From Nanoperiomorbus sp963544155 (GTDB lineage: Bacteria > Patescibacteriota > Saccharimonadia > Saccharimonadales > Saccharimonadaceae): a stretch of 60,871 nucleotides of DNA. Of this stretch, positions 42,668 through 50,802 are shown piece after piece. Each line of letters begins with the position of its first letter. Position 1 is the stretch's first letter. Made by a program: the position numbers and the translations under genes. The notes under the pieces were generated by a model. That model saw only the letters and a list, made by a program, of their open reading frames with translations, did no database searches and had not been told where the DNA came from. The stretch covers positions 1 to 60,871 of the forward strand of contig CAUUDW010000006.1 in the NCBI GenBank assembly GCA_963544155.1. The letters are read 5' to 3'.

Positions 42668-44119
42668 CTAGTTGTGCACCCAGACAGGCGTGCCGATTGA
42701 TGCCCAGTCGTAGACTCGTTTGGCATCACCGATAAACATGTTGACACAGCCGTGTGAGATGCCTTGGCGGACGTTGCCATTGGCGTAGTTCATCCACCAG
42801 GCTTCGTGGAAAGCGTAGCCGGACGATTGCCAGAAAGTGATGTAATGAATGTTGCAGAGAGGCTCTTTGGCGGGTGGATTGGGCATGCACTGCTGATATA
42901 CTTTGTACCAGACTCTAAACAAACCGGTGATGGTTGGAGTAGAGGGCTTACCCTGAGAGGTCTGATTGGTCGACCAAACTATGCCGTTGCCGGCCCACAG
43001 GCGCACTTCATAGGTCGATCGATTGTATTCAATCCAGTGGCCGTCTGCTGCTATGTAGGCATCGGTCTGGAAGGGCGAATCCTTGGTGGTCATCTCGATT
43101 CGTTTACCGGAGCCATCCTTGAGGCCGGTGATAATCTGATCAGTAATATCGTCGACATTACTGGCGGTCTGACCGTTACGCCCCGAGCGGATTACCTGTA
43201 GCACCTGCTTGTTGCCATCGGTGATAGCTAGCTGGTTGACCGGTTTGTCACTCAGCTCACCGGCAACTGTCTCGGTGATGAACTTGGTAATCTTATCTTT
43301 ATCAAAGGCGATGTCATAGCTTGATGTCGTATGGTTAGGCTGAAATGACGTCCAGTCAGCGATCGTCCAAGGGTCGATCGTCCAGAGAGTTCGGTCACCG
43401 TTAAAGATCTGGATCGATTGGCTGAGTGACTGATTAATCTTATTGGCGGTCTCCTCGGCTGATTTATCGCTGATAGTGGGGTGGTCATTGATGGTAGTAA
43501 TCTGATAGCTGGTGATCTGGGGTGACTTGAGGAGCTTTTCGACTTGACGATATAGGTCAAGCAGCCGGACTGACTTACCGACAGTACCGGGCTGAACCTG
43601 ATAGCGGTTCTGGTCCCTGTTGTAGACTAGCTGAGCATCCTTAGGGTCAGTGGTTAACTCGGGGAAATTAGCATCGACGAAGTGCTTAACCTTCGTTTTG
43701 TCGTACGAATCAGCCAGGTCGAAATGCTGATGGTTAAACAAGATGCCTAGTGGATTGTTTCGCCCGGTCTGAGCGGCTCTCTCGGCGAGCTGTTCGGTCT
43801 TGATATCGACCCCCAGGTCTTTGGCACTAGCGGTGGCAGACTTACCGTCGTACTTGAGACTGAGACGGATATTCTTAGTCAAGTTATGGATGATAGCAGT
43901 GATCTGCTCTTTGGTGCGCCCGCCAACCTTGACGTTAGCGATAGTGACGCCGGGAGCCGCCTTGTCCCGGTAAAAAGTCAGAGCGAAGGCGACCGAGCCC
44001 AGGCAGAAGATCAGAATGATGCCGAGGATAATACTGAGGACAAGGTGGCGCCGAAGCCAACCGGGCAACCCGGTCATTTTTAGCTTGGCTATTCTGGCTT
44101 TATTTTTTAGCTTATCCAC
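42668..44119 (-). CDS. L,D-transpeptidase (YkuD) with peptidoglycan-binding-like domain
   Basis: The 483-residue protein starts at GTG 44117-44119. One membrane segment (about 27-48) is followed by PG_binding_4-type repeats (TIANVKVGGRTKEQITAIIH) and a C-terminal YkuD domain. The catalytic motif is GYAFHEAWW, then SHGCVNMFIG with the nucleophile at C458. It makes 3-3 cross-links or attaches proteins to the wall. The gene lies 21 bases downstream of tRNA-Pro on the same strand and may share its promoter. Confidence 0.92.
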   Translation of the reverse strand: MDKLKNKARIAKLKMTGLPGWLRRHLVLSIILGIILIFCLGSVAFALTFYRDKAAPGVTIANVKVGGRTKEQITAIIHNLTKNIRLSLKYDGKSATASAKDLGVDIKTEQLAERAAQTGRNNPLGILFNHQHFDLADSYDKTKVKHFVDANFPELTTDPKDAQLVYNRDQNRYQVQPGTVGKSVRLLDLYRQVEKLLKSPQITSYQITTINDHPTISDKSAEETANKINQSLSQSIQIFNGDRTLWTIDPWTIADWTSFQPNHTTSSYDIAFDKDKITKFITETVAGELSDKPVNQLAITDGNKQVLQVIRSGRNGQTASNVDDITDQIITGLKDGSGKRIEMTTKDSPFQTDAYIAADGHWIEYNRSTYEVRLWAGNGIVWSTNQTSQGKPSTPTITGLFRVWYKVYQQCMPNPPAKEPLCNIHYITFWQSSGYAFHEAWWMNYANGNVRQGISHGCVNMFIGDAKRVYDWASIGTPVWVHN

Positions 44120-44140
44120 CTTGATCCTTAAAATAATTAT

Positions 44141-44216
44141 TGGTCGGGGTGATCCGACTCGAACGGACGACCTCCGCGTCCCAAACGCGGCGCGCTACCA
44201 ACTGCGCCACACCCCG
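44141..44216 (-). tRNA. tRNA-Pro (anticodon TGG)
   Basis: Read on the minus strand: acceptor stem CGGGGTG/CACCCCG, D stem GCGC/GCGC, anticodon stem CCGCG/CGCGG with loop TTTGGGA, T arm GTCCG-TTCGAGT-CGGAT, encoded CCA at 44141-44143. TGG reads the CCN codons, mainly CCA and CCG. Confidence 0.97.
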
Positions 44217-44267
44217 ACTAACTACCCATGTCTTTCGGCGCAAAACTTAGCTACAGTCTGAATTATA

Positions 44268-44987
44268 TCAGACTTCCGCCGTGATGTCAGCGTTAGTGTG
44301 GACGCCGGTCACGTCATCCAGGTCGTCAAGGGCGTTTAGCAGGCGCATCGCTCGGACGGCTTTGTCCGGATCATTGATTTCGACTTGAGTCTTACCGACA
44401 TATTCCAGTCCGGCATCAGCTACCGTTAGCCCGGCGTCGACGATGGCTTGGCGTACTTGATGAAGGTCTCGCATGTCGGTAATAGCAGTAATTTCCTTGC
44501 CGTCATCAGTGGCGTCTTCCGCTCCGGCATCCAGGATGGTCATAAGCGCTTCATCACCGGTTGCCTCGACATGGATGACGCCTTTATGGTCAAACTGAAA
44601 AGCCACCGAACCTGGGTCGGCGATGGTGCCGCCGTTCTTAGTCAGAGTGGTGCGTACCTCGGGTAAGGTGCGGTTGCGGTTATCGGTCGCCGTCTCAATG
44701 ATAATCCCGATGCCGCCTGGACCATAAGCCTCGTAGACTATCTCTTCCAGAGCCGAGGCGTTTTTGTCGCTGACTCGGTCGATGGCTCGCTGGATGTTAG
44801 AAGCGGGCATGTTGGCGTGCTTGGCTTTGTCGATGGCGAGGGCTAGGGCAGGGTTCATGTCGGGGTCTGTTCCTTTGCGGGCGGCGATGGCGATCATGTT
44901 GCCCAGTTTGGTGAAGACAGCACCTCGTTTGGCGTCGACTACTGCTTTCTGTCTTTTGGTTGTCTCCCATTTGCTGTGTCCTGACAT
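44268..44987 (-). CDS. YebC/PmpR-family protein
   Basis: The 239-residue protein begins MSGHSKWETTKRQKAVVDAK and has the block AIDKAKHANMPASNIQRAIDR, both strong family signatures. YebC-like proteins are described as DNA-binding regulators and, more recently, as factors that help ribosomes through difficult peptides. Which applies here cannot be told. On the minus strand GTATAATTATAC (near 45014-45027) contains its probable -10, 25-30 bases before the ATG, and CAGGAG is the ribosome site. Confidence 0.93.
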   Translation of the reverse strand: MSGHSKWETTKRQKAVVDAKRGAVFTKLGNMIAIAARKGTDPDMNPALALAIDKAKHANMPASNIQRAIDRVSDKNASALEEIVYEAYGPGGIGIIIETATDNRNRTLPEVRTTLTKNGGTIADPGSVAFQFDHKGVIHVEATGDEALMTILDAGAEDATDDGKEITAITDMRDLHQVRQAIVDAGLTVADAGLEYVGKTQVEINDPDKAVRAMRLLNALDDLDDVTGVHTNADITAEV

Positions 44988-45053
44988 AGTTCTTACTCCT
45001 GATTATTTAAGCTCAGTATAATTATACCAGCAGTTAGGAGTAGGGGTAAGAGT

Positions 45054-45243
45054 GGCTATGCGTAAGTAAGTTCAATCTGCGACTCAGAGCAAAGTCCATA
45101 ATTTCCCTCTACGCATAACCCTTTGGTGTACGAGTAGTACAGGTGGTCTCCTCAGGCCTGGCGACGTATAGGTCACCACGGGCAATTGTTAACTTACTGA
45201 TATATCAACAGCCTTCGTCAACCACACTGTACTACTCGTACCT
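45054..45243 (-). ncRNA. Candidate structured RNA, copy A
   Basis: No reading frame is plausible here. A perfect 15-bp stem joins 45128-45142 and 45227-45241 (GTACGAGTAGTACAG and its complement). Inside are blocks shared with copy B: TGGTCTCCTCAG (45144-45155), TGGCGACGTA...CACCACG (45159-45180), GCAATTG and TTCGTCAACCA (to 45224). A second stem pairs GGCTATGCGTA (from 45053) with TACGCATAACC. Where helices are imperfect on the plus strand (C-A mismatches) they become G-U pairs on the minus strand, so the RNA is probably read from the minus strand. Function unknown; it does not match RNase P, tmRNA, SRP or 6S RNA by eye. Confidence 0.55.
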
Positions 45244-45321
45244 AGGAATGCCTGCTTTAATTGAGATTAGATTAAGGAATGAGGCTGGGAAATTACATAC
45301 GTATAAATATTAAGTCTTGTA

Positions 45322-45540
45322 GCTCAGAGCAGGGCGCATGGTCTCCTCAGACCCCAGCACGATGCATAATATTGCATTACGATAGGAGAGAAGAATGTGT
45401 ATGATGCATTGTTATATCTAGGTAGACCCAATTAGCATCAGCTGGACAGGCTGGCGACGTACAAGTCACCACGTGCAATTGCTATCTAGCTGTTATATCA
45501 ACAGTCTTCGTCAACCATATCGCCCTACTCTTACGCACAT
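45322..45540 (-). ncRNA. Candidate structured RNA, copy B with an extra arm
   Basis: It shares the blocks of copy A: CTCAGAGCA, TGGTCTCCTCAG (45339-45350), TGGCGACGTACAAGTCACCA (45452-45471), GCAATTG, and TTCGTCAACCA. The closing stem is different in sequence but still pairs: AGGGCG (45331-45336) with CGCCCT (45521-45526), so the helix is kept by compensating changes. About 100 bases are inserted between two blocks and fold on their own: CCAGC...GATGC pairs with GCATC...GCTGG. One C-A mismatch of the plus strand is again a G-U pair on the minus strand. Confidence 0.55.
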
Positions 45541-45572
45541 CACCCCTTGCCACGCTAAGGGTGTCTTTCGTC

Positions 45573-45673
45573 CTTCGTCTGCGTCAGTCATTTCCTGAAG
45601 ACTGTGCACGCTTGAAGCTCAGCAGTGCACGAGCCAGCCAGGCGGGTCTGAAGGAAATGATGACGAGACGAAG
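45573..45673. ncRNA. Third large hairpin in the same gap
   Basis: A long imperfect stem joins 45573-45600 and 45646-45673: CTTCGTCT/AGACGAAG, CGTCA/TGACG and TCATTTCCT/AGGAAATGA with single-base bulges, then AGAC/GTCT. The apex holds GTGCAC twice. On the plus strand the inner mismatch is a tandem GA/GA, a stable RNA pairing, so the strand is open. Between it and copy B lies a smaller hairpin (CACCC...TT/AAGGGTG, 45541-45563). The sequence 45674-45757 shows nothing I can name. Confidence 0.45.
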
Positions 45674-45757
45674 AGTGAGGGATTTAGTGAACGAAATAAT
45701 CTAAAACTTAAATTAACATGAAGCCGGTTTGCCAGCACCGTTAATGTGGGCGATGGG

Positions 45758-45786
45758 TTGACACTACGCTGTTATTATGCTAATGT
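45758..45786 (+). promoter_or_regulatory. Promoter of the coiled-coil gene
   Basis: TTGACA (45758-45763), a 17-base spacer and TAATGT (45781-45786) preceded by TGC. The leader is about 49 bases. Confidence 0.6.
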
Positions 45787-45841
45787 ATAGATTAGTTATT
45801 AAGTCAAGCATCATGCTGGAAAGGATTATCGGGCAAGGCTT

Positions 45842-46492
45842 ATGAATAATATGAACCATCCCAGTCGTGACTACCAACTACCTGATGACAGCTTTCTCTA
45901 TAATCTAGATGTTAATGACTGGTCGATGCTGGCGCATCCGGAAGAAACAGATCAGCCCAATGACGACCGGACTGGTGACGACCGGGCTGATAAAGTAGAT
46001 GATAACTCTGACGGTAATCTGGGCGATGGCCATGGCCACTCTCTTGAGCTTTCCGCTATAGATTCGGAGTTTGAACAAATGATGCTGGAGGTAGAATACG
46101 GGCGACGGAAACTGGAAGAGCTGGAACAGATGCTGCCGGAGACAAGGCGGCTGCTACAAGAGTATGGGGAGCGAGCTTCATTTCAGACATTTCAACTAGA
46201 TTCGGAGTTTGAACAAGCAGCACTGGAAGCGGAGCAAGTGCGACAGAAACTGGAAGAGACAGAGCAGATGTTACGAGAGGCGAGGCAGTTAATACAAGAG
46301 CTTGAGGAATCAGAGGAACAAGGTCCACATCAGACACTTCGACCGGATGCTAAGCGAGAAAGCCCCAAGAGGACTACGTCCCTGACGTTAGATGAGTTAG
46401 AAGAGGCAAGAAATAGCCGACCCGGTAACCATAGTCAATTCAAAGAAATAGACCAAGGCATTGACTGGGGCTACGGCATGGGTCGTCGCTAA
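45842..46492 (+). CDS. Coiled-coil protein with an internal duplication
   Basis: The 216-residue acidic protein is unrecognised. After an Asp/Asn-rich N-terminus come two copies of a helical unit: DSEFEQMMLEVEYGRRKLEE and DSEFEQAALEAEQVRQKLEE, each followed by EQML and a second helix. The repeat period is about 42 residues. Heptad-like spacing suggests a coiled coil. No signal or membrane segment is seen. It follows its own promoter and the structured-RNA region, and precedes the membrane ATPase unit. Confidence 0.65.
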   Translation: MNNMNHPSRDYQLPDDSFLYNLDVNDWSMLAHPEETDQPNDDRTGDDRADKVDDNSDGNLGDGHGHSLELSAIDSEFEQMMLEVEYGRRKLEELEQMLPETRRLLQEYGERASFQTFQLDSEFEQAALEAEQVRQKLEETEQMLREARQLIQELEESEEQGPHQTLRPDAKRESPKRTTSLTLDELEEARNSRPGNHSQFKEIDQGIDWGYGMGRR

Positions 46493-46556
46493 TCTGCGAC
46501 CAGGTGATTACGCCTGTCTTAGCGCCGTTACCTCTCTTGGTGCTGGATAGCTGTAG

Positions 46557-46562
46557 TATAAT
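46557..46562 (+). promoter_or_regulatory. -10 box of the membrane protein/Clp-like operon
   Basis: TATAAT ends 6 bases before ATG 46569, predicting a leaderless transcript. A possible -35 is weak. Confidence 0.55.
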
Positions 46563-46568
46563 ACAGTT

Positions 46569-46955
46569 ATGGTTATCATTAGCTTGCTGTCTTGGTGGTA
46601 CTCGGAGGGCTGGTTGGAGCAAATCAGCTTAACCAAGCGGTCATTCATCAAGCTGGCGGACAAGTTTAGCATCGGTATGCTACTTAAGACGCTCTTTGCT
46701 CCCTTTCGCCAGATCTCAGTAGGCGAGCAGGCGGGCAAGACTGCTAGTCTGGCTAGTGTCATTGCCGACAAGCTAATTAGTCGCCTGGTCGGTAGCGTGA
46801 TGCGGCTGGTCATGGTCTTCGTCGGGACACTGGCTCTGATTATCTACGCCATCATTAGCGTACTCCGCTTAGCCAGCTGGCCGCTTTTGCCATTAGCGCC
46901 GGTGCTAGGTCTGATCTTGATGGTTAGCGTGGGGGCGCCGTGGAAAATAATCTAG
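46569..46955 (+). CDS. Small membrane protein in operon with the Clp-like ATPase
   Basis: The 128-residue protein has an amphipathic N-terminus (LSWWYSEGWLEQISLTKRSF), a middle region KTLFAPFRQI, and two membrane segments in the C-terminal half (about 77-98 and 103-122). The motif LLKTLFAPF is one I associate with a conserved small membrane protein of CPR genomes. Its end overlaps the start of the ATPase by 16 bases, so the products probably act together at the membrane. Confidence 0.7.
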   Translation: MVIISLLSWWYSEGWLEQISLTKRSFIKLADKFSIGMLLKTLFAPFRQISVGEQAGKTASLASVIADKLISRLVGSVMRLVMVFVGTLALIIYAIISVLRLASWPLLPLAPVLGLILMVSVGAPWKII

Positions 46956-49375
46956 ACTATCGGCTGAATTATCGGGCTAATCGGGCGATTGAGGCGAGAT
47001 ATTGTCAGCGCTATGGTAAGCTGACTCGAGTTATTACCCTGGTCGGGGCTATCCTGCTGTCGTTACTAGGTGTAGTTCTGTTGCTGGCGGGTATGGCAAT
47101 CGGCTGGCCGGTATTGATGTTGGCGGGCTGGTCGCTGGTACCGTATCTGTGGCTGCACTCTCGGCTGAGGGATATGCCGGCGAGCAAACAGCCTCGCAAC
47201 ATCGGTGACATTTTATCGCTGGAAGTACTGGGCTTGTTACCTCAAGATCCTAACCCTCGCACCATCATCGAGGCACTAGCCGGTAGCGGCGGAGCGAAGT
47301 TTCTGGCTAATCGTCTAGGTATCCCGATTCAGCAGGTAGTCCAGTTGACACCGGCTGATCCCGGCTTGACGGAGAGTGTCTGGCGAGAATCAATCAACAT
47401 CTGGTCTCACCTGCCTGAGCGAACCAGCACGATTCCTTCGGTAGTAGTAGTGGCGGCTATCATCCGCCTCAACCCTGACTGTACCGACATCCTTAACAAT
47501 CTGCGGATAGACGCCGATGATGTCTATCGAGGTGTGGAATGGCTGGAGCATTGGGAGATGCAGGCGAGGCGCAGTAGCGATCTGAAGCTGACCGGCGGGA
47601 TTGCTCGGGACTGGTCATTTGGCTATATCCCCACCCTGGAGCATTTTGGTACTAATCTAAGCCTCAAGTATTCTGAGGGACGACGGTCAATGGCGGGTAA
47701 TCTGATGCGCAACCGATTACTGGTCGATGATATGATTAAATATTTGTCCAGCAACGCTCGGCGCAATGTGGCGCTGATCGGACCGCTAGGGGTGGGCAAA
47801 TCTACCGTGGTGGAGGCGTTAGCCGACATCTTAATGGACTCTAAGTCAGGTGCGTCGTCCGACGTCAAGTTTAACCAGGTCTTTATGCTGGATGCCTCGG
47901 CGATAATCTCGGCAGCTAATGCCAGAGGTGAGATTGAGCAATTGATCGGTCGCTTGCTCTCCGAAGCGTACCGAGCCAAGAACATCATCCTTTTTCTAGA
48001 TAATGCCGAGTTATTTATGTCCGACGGTACCGGCTCGGTCGATCTGTCCAATCTACTTCAGCCGGCAATTGAGGGCGGCGGACTCAAGCTGATCATGGCG
48101 ATGGAGGAGCAGCGGTTCCTCCAGATTGCTCAGGCCAAGCCGGCACTGACCAGCGCTCTTAATCGGATCGAGATCACTCCGACCGACGACAACGATACCA
48201 TCAGAGTACTGGAAGATCGGATAATCCCACTGGAGTATGGCAGTACGACGCTCTTCACCTATCAGGCGCTGACTGAGGCGTATCGCCTGTCTAATCGCTA
48301 CGTCCATGACGTGGCTCAGCCTAGAGCCTCGGTTCAGCTACTGGAGAGTGCCGCTCAGCGGGCTTCGGGCGGGGTGGTTAACCCTAGTGTGGTAGCGCAG
48401 ACTATCGAGCAAACCCTAGGCATCAAGGTCGGAGGTAATCTACAGAGCGGTGACGCTCAGGCTGAGAAAGATAAGCTGCTTCACCTGGAGGAATTAATTC
48501 ATCAGCGGATGATCAATCAGACTAAGGCGGTCTCGGCTGTGGCGTCGGCCTTGCGTCGGGCTAGGGCGGGGGTGCGCAATGAGAACCGTCCGATCGGCAC
48601 CTTCCTCTTTCTTGGTCCGACCGGTGTCGGTAAAACCGAGCTGGCTAAGTCGCTGGCGGCAGTTTATTTCTCAGGTGAGGATCATTTAGTCCGGATTGAT
48701 CTGAACGAATACGTCCGGGCGGAAGATGTGGCTCGCTTGATTGCCGACGGAGCGACCGACCCAATGTCGCTATCGGCTCAGGTACAAAAGGATCCCTTTA
48801 GCGTAGTGCTGCTGGACGAGATTGAGAAAGCTCACCCCAATGTACTGACGACCTTGCTGCAGGTACTGGACGAGGGGGTGCTAAGGGATATCAATAACCG
48901 ACCGATCAGTTTCCGAGACACTATCCTGATTGCTACCAGCAATGCCGGGGCGGACAAGATCAGGCAGTACATTGAGGCCGGCTATCAGCTGGAGCAATTT
49001 AGCGAGCAGATTCAAAATGAGCTGATTAGCTCGGGGCAATTCAAGCCGGAGTTTCTTAACCGTTTTGACGAGATCGCCGTCTTCAGACCACTGACCAAGC
49101 CGGAACTGCTGCAGGTGATTGACTTGATCTTAGTTGGTATCAATAAGAACCTGGCTAACCAGAAGGTCGCCGTGGCAGTTGATGATCAGGCGAAGTTGGC
49201 GTTAGTGGAGGCCGGCTATGATCCCCGCCTAGGTGCCCGACCGATGCGCCGAGTGGTGCAGCGTACGGTCGAGAATATCGTCGCCGAGAAGATCCTGACC
49301 GGCGAACTGGTACCGGGTTCAGGTATCCGCCTTAGCCTAGCCGATATCCAGGCAAGCCTGGCGAAAGATAGCTAA
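46940..49375 (+). CDS. Membrane-anchored ClpC/ClpB-like double AAA+ ATPase
   Basis: The 811-residue protein starts with two membrane segments (about 30-75), then a Clp N-like helical region and two AAA+ modules. D1 has Walker A GPLGVGKST (about 281-289), but its Walker B reads LFLDNAELF, so the catalytic glutamate (normally DE) is asparagine. D2 has Walker A GPTGVGKTE (about 559-567) and a normal Walker B VVLLDEIEKAH, with a C-terminal ClpB D2-small domain (GYDPRLGARPMRRVVQR). An unfoldase tied to the membrane is likely, with D2 as the motor and D1 for assembly. No ClpP is in the window. Confidence 0.85.
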   Translation: MENNLDYRLNYRANRAIEARYCQRYGKLTRVITLVGAILLSLLGVVLLLAGMAIGWPVLMLAGWSLVPYLWLHSRLRDMPASKQPRNIGDILSLEVLGLLPQDPNPRTIIEALAGSGGAKFLANRLGIPIQQVVQLTPADPGLTESVWRESINIWSHLPERTSTIPSVVVVAAIIRLNPDCTDILNNLRIDADDVYRGVEWLEHWEMQARRSSDLKLTGGIARDWSFGYIPTLEHFGTNLSLKYSEGRRSMAGNLMRNRLLVDDMIKYLSSNARRNVALIGPLGVGKSTVVEALADILMDSKSGASSDVKFNQVFMLDASAIISAANARGEIEQLIGRLLSEAYRAKNIILFLDNAELFMSDGTGSVDLSNLLQPAIEGGGLKLIMAMEEQRFLQIAQAKPALTSALNRIEITPTDDNDTIRVLEDRIIPLEYGSTTLFTYQALTEAYRLSNRYVHDVAQPRASVQLLESAAQRASGGVVNPSVVAQTIEQTLGIKVGGNLQSGDAQAEKDKLLHLEELIHQRMINQTKAVSAVASALRRARAGVRNENRPIGTFLFLGPTGVGKTELAKSLAAVYFSGEDHLVRIDLNEYVRAEDVARLIADGATDPMSLSAQVQKDPFSVVLLDEIEKAHPNVLTTLLQVLDEGVLRDINNRPISFRDTILIATSNAGADKIRQYIEAGYQLEQFSEQIQNELISSGQFKPEFLNRFDEIAVFRPLTKPELLQVIDLILVGINKNLANQKVAVAVDDQAKLALVEAGYDPRLGARPMRRVVQRTVENIVAEKILTGELVPGSGIRLSLADIQASLAKDS

Positions 49376-49427
49376 GATAAGTCGGTAGGCCCTAGACACT
49401 TTTCCTTTTAACAGACTATGTTAATCA

Positions 49428-49649
49428 CTAACGCTTCGCCAGACGAGAAAACGCTATCCTGTATCGTTTAAGTAGCTTATTTGCAGCCTTAAGCACTTGA
49501 TCGTCGTCAGCTGCTGCCGGGTGCTTTCGTATAGTGATTTCAATTTCATCACCATCACGTATCCCCAGCGCCTTCAACTGTTTGGCCGGTAGCGTCACAC
49601 CACGGCTGGAGCCAATCTTGATAACTTTTTGAATCGTCGTTACTACCAT
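49428..49649 (-). CDS. AbrB/SpoVT/MazE-type DNA-binding protein
   Basis: The 73-residue protein has the swapped-hairpin motif QKVIKIGSSRGVTLPAKQLKALGI, (positions 7-30) then DGDEIEITI. Such proteins are transition-state regulators or antitoxins. No toxin gene lies beside it, so it may be an orphan or a regulator. Its promoter region (49650-49680) is AT-rich with GTTATAATATAAC, a small palindrome on the minus strand that contains a TATAAT box and may be its own operator. Confidence 0.8.
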   Translation of the reverse strand: MVVTTIQKVIKIGSSRGVTLPAKQLKALGIRDGDEIEITIRKHPAAADDDQVLKAANKLLKRYRIAFSRLAKR

Positions 49650-49866
49650 ATAAATACTATAGTTATATTATAACAAATATGCACTAATCTTTGTGCCAGT
49701 AAAACTATCCTACAATGTCTACTACATGCGAGCTGCTTGGTGTTGCGAGAGTGCCTATATGCGATACAACATCCGTGGCTGCGACCAAATTTTCTATTTT
49801 TAACCATGAGCGTCAACTTTTGGATTGAAGGATAAGGATATGGTTTTGTTATCTAGCGCATTTTAT

Positions 49867-49872
49867 TATAAT
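49867..49872 (+). promoter_or_regulatory. -10 box of the CYTH gene
   Basis: TATAAT lies 37 bases before the ATG; a ribosome site GGAGAGG follows. The -35 (TTGTTA, 49846-49851) is 15 bases away, shorter than ideal. The rest of 49650-49866 shows no feature I can support. Confidence 0.4.
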
Positions 49873-49909
49873 TAGGTCATTATTAACCGTAATGTTGGAG
49901 AGGTGATAA

Positions 49910-50446
49910 ATGAAGAATCTAGAGATAGAGAAGCGATACTTGGTGAAAGGTGGTGGTTTTGATCGGCTTGATGATATCGAGCCTTACATTGTCGCTGACT
50001 CTGAAGTAGTGATGAATGACTATTACGTACCCAACGGAGATGAACATAAGGATCTACGCCTACGCCACAAAGGTGACCGCTACGTCATTACTCGCAAGCG
50101 ACCGATTAAGGAGGGCGATACGACGACAATGATGGAAACGACTATTCCGCTGTCGAGCGAAGAGTTTACGGCGCTCAGTGGCGGCATCTCGACTAACGTT
50201 CAGAAGAGCCGTTATACTGTCGATATGCTTGGTCGTCAGGCAGATCTAGACATCTTCTCAGGTAGGCATGACGGCTTAATCGTGATCGAGTTTGAGTTTA
50301 AAGATGAGTCTGACCTAGCTAAGTTTATGAAAGAAACGAAGCTGGACCTGCCTGATGTGACTAATGTTGAATGGTTGGCTGGCGGACGTCTGGCTGAAAC
50401 GTCTCTAAAAGACATAGAGTCCAAGCTGAAAAGCCTAAATAAGTAG
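49910..50446 (+). CDS. CYTH-domain protein (triphosphate-binding enzyme)
   Basis: The 178-residue protein has the ExExK motif at its start (LEIEKRYLV, E5, E7, K8) and an eight-strand tunnel pattern with many charged residues (LRLRHKGDRYVITRKRPI, METTIPLS, LIVIEFEF). CYTH enzymes cleave inorganic triphosphate, thiamine triphosphate, or make cAMP. In bacteria with a short protein and no CHAD domain, triphosphatase activity is the best guess. GGAGAGG is 7 bases before the ATG. Confidence 0.88.
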   Translation: MKNLEIEKRYLVKGGGFDRLDDIEPYIVADSEVVMNDYYVPNGDEHKDLRLRHKGDRYVITRKRPIKEGDTTTMMETTIPLSSEEFTALSGGISTNVQKSRYTVDMLGRQADLDIFSGRHDGLIVIEFEFKDESDLAKFMKETKLDLPDVTNVEWLAGGRLAETSLKDIESKLKSLNK

Positions 50447-50475
50447 AGCCCGCACCGTACGTACTACATGGTACG

Positions 50476-50747
50476 TGGGGCGTCTGACAGGATTCGAAGG
50501 CTTCTTTGCTGGCGCAAAGTCGCAGGTTCAGTCTGGGGAGTTTATAAGACCTTCGTCGTTTGGACGTAACTGCAATAATCACATGGGGCGTCTGACAGGA
50601 TTCGAAGGCTTCTTTGCTGACGCAAAGTCGCAGGTTCAGCCTTAGGCGTCAACAAGCCTTTTCTTAAAAATAATGCTCACTGTGTCATTTACGTGGGGCG
50701 TCTGACAGGATTCGAAGGCTTCTTTGCTGGCGCAAAGTCGCAGGTTC
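50476..50747. repeat. Three 54-bp repeats made from the tRNA-His 3' end
   Basis: The copies lie at 50476-50529, 50584-50637 and 50694-50747. They are identical except one base (loop TGGC/TGAC). Distances between starts are 108, 110 and then 109 to the tRNA-His gene itself. Each begins with the 23 bases TGGGGCGTCTGACAGGATTC-GAA, identical to the complement of the tRNA 3' end (CCA, acceptor and T loop). Then come GGCTT, a 6-bp hairpin CTTTGC/GCAAAG, and GTCGCAGGTTC, which is the tRNA T-stem side in inverted orientation. Spacers of 54-56 bases are unlike each other. No coding or known CRISPR features. Confidence 0.9.
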
Positions 50748-50802
50748 GGTTATTTGTGTCAGTAAGGCAAACTTCTGGTGAACGCCATCAACAATAATAA
50801 CA

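Noticed and set aside
45000..45760. RNase P RNA, tmRNA, SRP RNA or 6S RNA
   Set aside because: None of the conserved cores of these RNAs (for example GAGGAAAGTCC, an alanine tRNA-like end, GGAAGCAGC) could be found on either strand.
49428..49649. Toxin-antitoxin pair at the AbrB/MazE-like gene
   Set aside because: No toxin-sized gene overlaps or adjoins it on the same strand, so only the DNA-binding protein is reported.
50476..50747. CRISPR array
   Set aside because: The repeats are 54 bp, derive from the adjacent tRNA gene, number only three, and no cas gene is in the window, although repeat/spacer regularity is similar.
50476..50747. Integron attC sites
   Set aside because: There are no RYYYAAC/GTTRRRY core sites at the ends, and the spacers are too short to be gene cassettes.
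50476..50747. Extra tRNA or tRNA-like RNA genes
   Set aside because: The 5' side of the T stem is inverted, so the T arm cannot fold, and D and anticodon arms are missing.
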